DNA from: Hyphochytrium catenoides
Taxonomy: Eukaryota > Sar > Hyphochytriomycetes > Hyphochytriales > Hyphochytriaceae
Length of the DNA stretch: 26,436 bases
Reading direction: 5' to 3'
Assembly: GCA_900088475.1 (NCBI GenBank)
Contig: FLMG01000401.1
Coordinates: 867 to 27,302, forward strand
This document shows positions 19,321-26,436 of the stretch, one piece after another. Position 1 is the first letter of the stretch; each line of letters opens with the position of its first letter. The notes beneath the pieces were generated by a model that saw nothing but the letters and a program-made list of their open reading frames with translations, was not told the DNA's origin and ran no database searches. Position numbers and translations under genes: made by a program.

Positions 19321-22300
19321 TCACAAGTCGAAAGCCAGCTTCTTTCTCCTCTTGCCCTTCTTCCGAGATTTGGACTTAGCCTTTGGTGGCAGGATATCGT
19401 AATCGTCCTCTTCGTTCGTCTCTGCCCTGAAATGTAGCTTCTGTTTTGTCTGGCTGCTTAGCTTGTCAAACGCCTTTAGCACGCCCCTGGCACGGTCGAT
19501 GCTGGTCATCCGCTGAGCAAAGAGAAGGTCGGTGGAGATAATACGAGAAAGAACAGAGCCTTGACGGGGCTCTTGCAAGCGGCACCTCCCAATCAGAGCG
19601 TCATGAGCTCTCCTGGTCGCCAGAGGCACATTGTGCAAGAGAAGACACCCAGTCAGTGATACGGAACCTGAACGGCTATCGTCACAAAAAGTCTGGAGAC
19701 AGACAGAAGTGGTTTGCTCTATAAAGCTTGTCGGTACACTGGAACCCCCAGGGACTCAAATAAAGCCTTACAAGGAACGACTAAGGAGAGAGCCTTTATC
19801 CCTACCGGAAACACTCCCGAAATCTGTACACATTGAGCCCAGACAGTCCAATCTCTACCTATCATGGATAAAGATCAATCTAGATCAGAGATGACTAAGC
19901 GAAGATTTAGACACATACAGTAGGAGGCACCAGCCATAGTCAGAACATTAAAAGTAGCAAAGTTGGTGATCGAGTGAGGTAGACAATAAGGTTCAAATAA
20001 GGCGAGACGGATCGAGCGAACGTAGATCAAGAAGACTGAATAGTTTTGAGGGGCGGTCATTACTGCCACTGTCTTCGCGGACACCGTCATCGACTCTCTG
20101 AGCAGCACGTTGCTGTGTGCGTAGTAATGGAGAAAATGGAGCAGACTCTGGTCCGCGGTGGCAGCTGCGGAGCGGACGTGATAGCATCATGATCAGCTAC
20201 CCTGGACTCAGGCCTGGAGTCTCCTCTTTCCGAGTTAGAGCAAAAGGGCTATACAACACGCCGCGCTCCCCCTTATACTTGTTCAGATTCCTCTCACTCT
20301 TCCCCTTAAAGCTTCTATTTTGTGTCAAGAGCTTACCTCTCTTTGGCCCTTTCGTTGTACGGAAGAAGTGTCCGATCAGAGCATACAGCTTAAAGCTACC
20401 CAGCCCTTTCGTAAAGGGCTTGTCCAGGTTTGCCTAAACAAGCACGACCGTCAAATATAAGGTTGAGCGGCTGGACCCAACTCTCACTCTTGAGTTATGT
20501 ATGTGGCAGAAGGACCCTCGCTAACCCGCAAACGAGGAACAGTGGGGTGTACCAATTACTTACGGTGGAGATTACACGCTGGCGAGTGGCATTGGAGAAA
20601 ATTAAAAGACGGAGAGAAAGAGAAGGGAGAACAAAGAGGAAGAAAGCAAGAGAGAGAGAGAGAGAGAAAGGAAGAAAGAGAGAGGGAGAGAGAGGGAGCG
20701 AGTGTGTAGAGAGAGAGAGTGTACACTACACGCGAGAAGACCCAGAAGCGTATCATCAAGTCCGAACCTGGTTGAGTAGCACTTTTAAAAGCATAACCAT
20801 GGGCTTGAAATGCTCGAACTCGTCCGCGAGCTCCCGGGAGAAGCGGGTTGTAGCTGCTCCATCTGTGTCCACAGAGATATCTGCAGGATATGGATCGTCG
20901 ATGCTAAGAGAGGGCCATGGACGTTCAGAAGAAACCGCGAAGCGGAGCAAGACACTGAACGGACAAAGACACCATTTCCAGAGCTAGGCTTGCCACACCC
21001 ATTCCAAACAAACCCACTCAATAATAGATAGGTGGGCTAGGCACTGCAAGTTCAAAAGAGAATCACCAGGGTCAACTTGTGGCTCATCCGTCTTAGTGGA
21101 CAGATAAGGAGTGATTGCTAATAGACAGGGGAAAGATAGGGAGCAATGGCGAAGTATTATTTTGCAAGTTTCTGAGGTGCGGCCCCGCAAGCAGAAGTAA
21201 GTGTGCATAATGTTTGGTTGGTGTTCTTACCCGCTTCGAGGTCCATCAGAGGCTCCCGGATATAAAGGATAGGCACCTTAGCCTTCGACCGCACTTCGAG
21301 GTCACTCGCAAGATCCGCCTTCTTCAACGCTTTAGCCAGGAGGTAGAGCCTCGAGATAGCTTTTTTTCTTGCTATTGACCGCCCCCCGGGTAAAGAGGGA
21401 GCCGTTGGAGAGTCATACGGACGAAAGAGGCGGAAAGACGATACGATGTTCCGTGAGCTTCCCGTCATAGCTCTGATGTTAGATATCTTCCGAAGCAATA
21501 TGCGAAGTAAAACCTTCCAGTCTAAAAGTGAGATGTTGAGCAGAAAAGGGGAAAGGAGGAGCACCAAGCGCAGACCTTGAGAAGGGTCAAAGGGAAAGGG
21601 AGAGACACTAACACGGCTACGTGCTCGTCCTCTGATATGGTACTAATCAGAGGTCTTACCCTTTCCAGCTTGCCGCGCAACGGAGATGAACTCAATATCA
21701 GACGTCGGAATCTGTCCACCTTTCCTCTTCTTAGAGATATTAAGCAACAAGTCACCCTCTCCTTCTTCGTCCAAAAGGAACGTTGGAACAGAGGCAGACG
21801 CAGAGCGCTGCTCTCCACCTCTATCCTCGTACCAGATAAGAGGCAAGGCCTCGCCATCTTTTTCTCCTTCCTCCTTCACCTCTCCTAACTCCAGATTGTG
21901 CAACGTTGCGTGCTTTTTCTTTCCGTGTCTCTGTCTCTTTTCTTTCCAGTAGGAGAGAATACTGTCTCTCATCTCATCTCCTGCCTCGCTCTCCTTCACG
22001 CGCAATGTGATATCCAAGTCACTGAAAAAAGTCTGGAAGTCAGTGACGGAGCTACCGAATCTCTCCGCTTTGGTTCCAGGAAGCACAGCCCGTGTCACTC
22101 CCTCGATCTGAGTGAAAAATGCTTCTCGTGCCTTCTTCTCTTCGGCTGTAAGTCCCACATATCTGCAGAAGCAGAGTCACCCGACGCTAGAGGTTATGAC
22201 GTAGAGCTTTTGAGAGAGTCTCATGCATGAAATCTAAGAAAAGAACAACTACTATAAGGAGATGCATTTCCATGAGGGGAACTAAGTAGGTGACAAGAAG

Positions 22301-23296
22301 CGGTACAGGAGTGATCGGGAGCATAGCCTTGCAGACAGACTGAGGGGAGCAGCTCTCACTCTGCAAACGCTAGCAATTCCTCATTAAAGTCAGTGTGCGA
22401 AGCCATGGGGGCCTGCTCTGAAGCGAACCAGGGCGCACTGTCCAGGGCGATGGCACTGCTAACCTTCCCTTTACGGGAAGCCTTTTTCCGTCTTCTGTCA
22501 TGCTTGTGAGAGCCGAAACCAGTCAAATCGAGCAACTCCTTTCTGTTTGTCTCCTTGTGCGTGCTAGTCTCTGTGTCAAGATCCCCAAAGGTGGAGGGCA
22601 ACTCCTTCGCTTCTTCTTCTTCCTCTCTCTCCCTCCAAGCAGGCTTTTTCCTTTTGCCGGTGGCAGGAGGCTTTCTCTCCACATTGTTCTCCTCTCTAGT
22701 GCAATGGGGTGAGGGCATGACTTGATTAGGAGAGAGATGGAGTGAACGATATGGTAACGAAAGACGGGCTGCTCCTTACAGAGCAAGGCCTTGAAGATGT
22801 CTGAGGCGGTCAACCTCTCCTTGCATAAGCCTACTGTCGACCTCCTGTGAGGTCAAGGCTGTCGAGAAGAAGAGGAGAGGGAAGAATAGGGCACAGAGAT
22901 CACAAGAGACGATCGTCAGCGAACCCTTATCCTCATAGCGAGACCTAGCACAAAGCTAGAAGTTTCCCATAATGGTACAACAAGAGGACAATCAGCACCT
23001 GGGCTGAGAAAGACCGAAGAAGAGGGTCATAAGCTAAGGAGGAGATGAGAATGGCCAAGCAGGAGAGGAGAATAGGTAGTATGGGCATGCTAGAACACTG
23101 AGAACCTAAAGACAGACAGACACAGAGAAAGAGAGAGAAGGTACGGCTGAGCACTCAGGAAGAAGTATGTCGGCAGGAGGCACTCACAGTTTGAGGAGCG
23201 GCGTTTAATGCGGCTGCGTAAAGATGAAAACTTCCTAAGGAGGCGCTTGGTGGACATGCCGCCATACAAACGTGAGACCGCACCTTGGACGCTCAT
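19321..23296 (-). CDS. Trf4/5-like non-canonical poly(A) polymerase (terminal nucleotidyltransferase)
   Basis: Exons on the minus strand: 23296-23188, 22858-22780, 22695-22360, 22162-21660, 21521-21231, 20880-20768, 20433-20337, 20164 to about 20064 (end unsure), possibly 19858-19772, and 19667-19321. The nucleotidyltransferase signature is ERFGSS...FFSDLDIT, with Asp223 and Asp225; the third catalytic Asp is Asp440 in EADISVD. It continues with PMVMLLKVLLNQ joined to ANLDKPFTKGLGSFKLYAL and SLLHFLHYYAHSN, the helical core and PAP-associated segment. The last exon (HNVPLATRRAHDAL, SVLSRII) ends with a Lys/Arg-rich nuclear-localisation-like tail. The family adds short A tails to nuclear RNAs for exosome decay (TRAMP complex). 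About 160 extra charged residues lie between Asp225 and Asp440. The N-terminal 170 residues are charged and have no known domain. Exon joins at 19667-20164 and the exact start are the weak points. Confidence 0.8.
20641..20725 (+). repeat. GA-repeat tract within a poly(A) polymerase intron
   Basis: (GA)n and GGGA/GAAA repeats on the plus strand, so CT-rich on the coding strand. It lies in the minus-strand intron between exons 20880-20768 and 20433-20337, and it is probably an extended polypyrimidine intron of the same kind as in the left-hand gene. Confidence 0.85.
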
Positions 23297-25784
23297 TTGT
23301 CGAACTTTGTGCAGGTTATAGGGACTGGGACAGAACTCTCAGATTACCTGCCGGAATGACGATGCGGGCAAACGAGTGAGGGCTGCTGAGCTCGTGGGCT
23401 GAGGGGCCTTAGGTGTTGCGCCCTTATCCGTCCGTCCTCTACCCAGAATCCTCCTCTTCTTATAGCAGAAGAGACGAGTGACGATAGGATCGAAGCCAAA
23501 TGAGGATGTCAGCAGTGGATGGTAGCAGGAAGAAGGAACTAGCCGAGGAGGCGGTCCTGAAAAGCAATAGCTGCACGCTAAGGAAGTAGGGTACACTTGA
23601 AAGGCGGAGGAGGAGGAGAATGAGAGAAGACAGAGAAGATGCGGCGGGCCGCCGCCAGAGTAAGGCGGTGGCTTCAAAGAGGAGCGGATTTGGAGGAGGA
23701 GGAAGAGGGGCAACGGACGAGGTAGAGACCCAAGATGCTTCTCCTGTCTTACACAGGGCGGCGGGATCCCGGGCCAGCAGCAGCAGGAGAGCAAGGGAGG
23801 ACGGAGAGGATAGAAGGAAGGGACGGGCTCAAGGTGGGAGAGGAGGGCGGCGACTGGCGAGAGTCATTCAAAGAACTTCTGCACCGGCGGGGCCATGCAC
23901 CTTACAGCCGTGCGAAGGGGCAAACGAGGAGGCGGCGGGAGCGAGGCGGAGGAGAGATGAAAGAAGTAACGCAGCAGCAGTAAGAAAAGAAGAAGAGAGC
24001 CTTTGAACCTTGCTGGACTGGACCGACTCCAACAAAGCCAACCATTTTATTCCTGACTGGCACGTACACATATTCTAGACACAGCATTTACTGTGGTTCT
24101 AAGTATGGTACTGTACATCCAGTGATCCAATGTTCTGTTGTCCCGACCGCACTTCCAACTTGGAACAACATGTACAGGGCTGTACAGTAACGAAGCAGAG
24201 GTGAACGCTCATTCCGAATTGGCACACGAGTAACAAAAGAGTGATTTTCCTCCCTTTTTGTCGTGATGATGAAGATGCCGGCCTGCAGAAGGAGGACGGA
24301 GGAGGAAGAAGAGGGAGGAGGAGGAGGACGGTGGAGGAGAAAAACCGGTGCCGCTCCCCTGCTAACAAGCCGCCCGCTGCGATTTCATCATGATGAGGAG
24401 AATAATGATGACCATGTTGGCGGGCGGGGCGCCGCCTGGTTGTCATCATCATCGAACGTTGTAAGACTTCTTTTTCTTTCCAGCGGTCAAGAGGGCAATG
24501 ATGTGACGGACAAAGTGCTAATTAATTGGCTTCCTCAGAGTGCGCCAGCAGCGTATCCTGGCCGCCAGCACACTGACTAGGCGCTGGGCGGTGGTGGCTG
24601 GTTACTGAACTCTCAACACCTCCTTGGACATCTTCATAGGGAAAATGAGCATGGAGGAGGAGGTCCAGATGATAGCAGAAGTAAGAAGGAGGATTATGTG
24701 GTGGTGGCTTAGACGCTGATCAGTATCTCCGGCCGGAGGAGGAGGAGGAGGAGAAGGACTGAATGACGGTGGTGAATGATGCTCATTGATAGTATAAGTC
24801 TGCTGCTGCTACGCTCACTCCTACTACTACTAGGCAACGAAAAAAAGAACAACAAGAACGTAGAGGTGGTCGTGATACACTGCTACTACAACGCCGGGCA
24901 AGGAGGAGCAGCAGCTACTACAGCAGCTCGCCCATCATTAACCAACTTCTTTTCTCAGTCATGTCTTGCTTACTAATAATAATGGCCACTGCCGGCCTTC
25001 CCCCGCCCCCGTTGTCTCACATGTAATCATTACGACAACAATTCAGCATATAAGGCTCCTGCCTGGTACCACTGGACTGCAAACAAATGTCCTATGGCGG
25101 TAATAACTGAAGAGAAGGCTCCCGACGAGTCTCCCCATACCCTGCGACTTCTACGTAATAATGATGTCCAGTCACCCGCATACTGTACGACTACTCCTAT
25201 TGACTGAGTTTTACTTATAAGGATGACTATACATATGTGATCATAGCCTTTTCTTATTGGCACAACAACAGCTTCCAAATACGCGAAGGACACCCTACTT
25301 CACTGCCCTGAAAGTGGGCCGGTTATCTGGTCCTGAATCTCTACTTCTTGGGGAACTGGGGAAATTGGGATGCGATAGGCGACCATATGACCATAACAAT
25401 AATACGGTTGCTGGATGAGAATCTAAACCTCTTCGTAAGCAGAGCTGAAGACTGTGGGCTGTAGCAGCGATCGACTTTATTGCTCGTCGTCAATAGTCTT
25501 AGTAGTCAATCAGTAGTGTCTCAAACTGTATCATTTGTATCTGTGATCGGGCAATGTCATTTGAGAGAGCTCTACTTATAAGCCCAATTGGGGTCCCACA
25601 AACTAGAGCTATTCTGAGTATGGCAACTTCTCCTGAATACACTATTGGAATCTGTACATTGGCTAATGTAAGATTCAGCATAACCCGCATATAAATTCCA
25701 AATGCGGAAACTCCTAGTCTGAGCTGGTAACGGCTAATAACCACAGACGGCTATAAGAGCCCAACTAGATCACTGAGTAAGTGG
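23297..25784. other. Region without a supported gene, rich in trinucleotide repeats
   Basis: Frames here are dominated by Arg/Glu/Gly or Ser/Leu/Pro from GGA/TCC repeats and show no recognisable domain. A further 5' exon of the poly(A) polymerase cannot be excluded: a minus-strand frame at about 23575-23351 ends in a GTAATC donor at 23350, but its phase does not fit the exon at 23296. The stretch 25000-25780 is more A/T-rich and I see no feature in it. Confidence 0.5.
24289..24340 (+). repeat. GGA-rich trinucleotide tract
   Basis: Imperfect (GGA)n with GAC and GAA interruptions. A second run of the same kind is at about 24735-24756. Nearby ATGATG/CATCAT clusters (about 24264-24273, 24386-24396, 24443-24454) are the same sort of triplet-biased sequence. 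No coding claim is made. Confidence 0.75.
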
Positions 25785-25923
25785 GCATGTGGTGTTATGG
25801 TGCATACCGTAGGGTGCTGGGATTGCTGGCAGGAAGACCGTGGTTCGATTCCCGGCTTGTCCGAAAATGTTTCAGTAGTCTAGTTTCCAAAACACAAACC
25901 AACGGTCAAAGTTCATCCTTCAT
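25785..25923 (+). mobile_element. tRNA-derived SINE-like element, copy 1
   Basis: The head carries a near-consensus A box (TGGTGTTATGG, 25790-25800, one mismatch) and a perfect B box (GGTTCGATTCC, 25842-25852). These are the internal RNA polymerase III promoter elements at tRNA-like spacing. Adjacent bases do not form a sound T-stem, so this is not a functional tRNA. A ~60-bp non-tRNA tail (TTTCCAAAACACAAACC... to CATCCTTCAT) is shared with the second copy. I see no clear target-site duplication or A-tail. Confidence 0.7.
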
Positions 25924-25938
25924 TTGGCGGACAAGCCG
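25853..25938. repeat. 10-bp perfect inverted repeat around the tail of SINE copy 1
   Basis: CGGCTTGTCC at 25853-25862, just after the B box, is exactly complementary to GGACAAGCCG at 25929-25938, just past the conserved tail. A transcript reading through could fold the whole tail into a 66-nt loop. The second copy keeps the left arm but I see no matching right arm after it. Confidence 0.75.
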
Positions 25939-25988
25939 CCGGATGGAATGACAGATCTGTGATTGTTGCAGGATCACATTTCTGTGGG

Positions 25989-26025
25989 GAATCTAGACAA
26001 TGGAAGTTGGCAATTCTCTAGATTC
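25989..26025. repeat. 9-bp perfect inverted repeat between the two SINE copies
   Basis: GAATCTAGA at 25989-25997 pairs with TCTAGATTC at 26017-26025 across a 19-nt loop. It is followed by a G7 run at 26026-26033. It could be a palindromic transposon-end remnant or a hairpin; the role is unknown. Confidence 0.65.
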
Positions 26026-26132
26026 AGGGGGGGTGTTGAGAACTGTGATATGTTCGCAATAGTGCAATGGTCGAAGGGGCTAACGGTCAGTCCCGGTATG
26101 TGTAAAACAGATGGGTTTACAGTAAAATAGAT

Positions 26133-26270
26133 CATGTGGTGTAATGGTGCACACTGTAGAGTGCTGGCATTGCTGACAGGAAGAGAGCGGTTCGATTCCC
26201 GGCTTGTCCGAAAACTTTTCAGTATTCTACTTTCCAAAACATAAACCGACTGTCAAAGTTTATCCTTCAT
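26133..26270 (+). mobile_element. tRNA-derived SINE-like element, copy 2
   Basis: Perfect A box TGGTGTAATGG (26137-26147) and perfect B box GGTTCGATTCC (26189-26199), with the same 52-bp start-to-start spacing as copy 1. Head and tail match copy 1 over the full ~138 bp with scattered substitutions. The copies lie 348 bp apart in the same orientation, and the DNA between and beyond them is not repeated. That argues for two insertions rather than a tandem satellite. Confidence 0.72.
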
Positions 26271-26436
26271 AGGTTACTCGGTCAAACTGATGTTGCACAA
26301 CTTTGGGTTTATTCCTCATGGTGATCATCCGATGAGTATATGACTGGTTGACGATGGAGAAGACGAATTTAAAAGAAAGGCACGTCTACATGGATTCAGC
26401 CAAGCCCGAGTTTCTTGATATTGGGCTACTTGATCA

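Noticed and set aside
20560-20574. Possible 15-nt micro-exon between poly(A) polymerase exons 6 and 7 (CAG before CGTGTAATC, then GTAAGT)
   Set aside because: It would keep frame, but the direct join of VLLNQ to ANLDKPFTKGLGS matches the family without it. It is kept only as a possible alternative exon.
23339-24006. Overlapping long frames on both strands (Arg/Gly/Glu-rich and Pro/Ser-rich)
   Set aside because: GGA/TCC repeat composition, no domain, and the minus-strand frame does not splice in phase to the exon at 23296.
25785-26211. Two functional tRNA genes
   Set aside because: A and B boxes are present, but the T-stem flanking the B box has at least two mismatches, no acceptor stem pairs across the ends, and both copies carry a shared ~60-bp non-tRNA tail.
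1-26436. CRISPR arrays, operons, phage or plasmid modules
   Set aside because: No regular spaced repeats, no ribosome binding sites, and pervasive spliceosomal introns. The window is eukaryotic nuclear DNA.

Overview
This is eukaryotic nuclear DNA. The coding regions are split by many GT-AG introns of roughly 60-600 bp, several of them very rich in C and T on the coding strand. There are no ribosome binding sites, operons or other prokaryotic signals. The gene set points to a protist of the stramenopile/alveolate (SAR) group, possibly a chromerid or coccidian relative: a short-tailed casein kinase 1, a single-repeat SHAQKYF Myb factor, an EF-hand/C2 protein with very many exons, and a folate-receptor-like cysteine-rich membrane protein. 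That placement is an inference from gene content; I cannot name the species.

Layout. At 1-8162 (+) lies a large gene, truncated at its 5' end, with 17 visible exons. It encodes a proline-rich N-terminus, three C2 domains and five EF-hands. At 8163-10769 I find no convincing gene; the stretch holds a 31-bp tandem duplication, a GA-rich tract and small inverted repeats. At 10770-13352 (+) is a complete 9-exon casein kinase 1 of 383 residues. At 13888-17078 (-) is a type I membrane protein with a folate-receptor-like Cys-rich ectodomain. Its exons 2-8 are secure, but its first exon is open to question. At 17332-18892 (+) is a 3-exon SHAQKYF Myb protein of 381 residues, divergent from the previous gene. 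At 19321-23296 (-) is a Trf4/5-type non-canonical poly(A) polymerase whose catalytic domain is split by a large charged insertion; its last exons are only partly resolved. From 23297 to the end there is no gene I can support, but there are two copies of a tRNA-derived SINE-like element (25785-25923 and 26133-26270) with perfect inverted repeats near and between them.

The genes do not form a pathway cluster. They are ordinary neighbours: a Ca2+/lipid-responsive scaffold, a signalling kinase, a surface or secretory receptor-like protein, a DNA-binding factor and a nuclear RNA-tailing enzyme. The most unusual items are the Pro-rich/3xC2/5xEF architecture, the ~160-residue insertion inside the poly(A) polymerase active-site domain, the two competing first exons of the folate-receptor-like gene, and the tRNA-derived repeat pair. 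All gene models were spliced by hand from reading frame, splice-site sequence and domain continuity; no transcript data were available.
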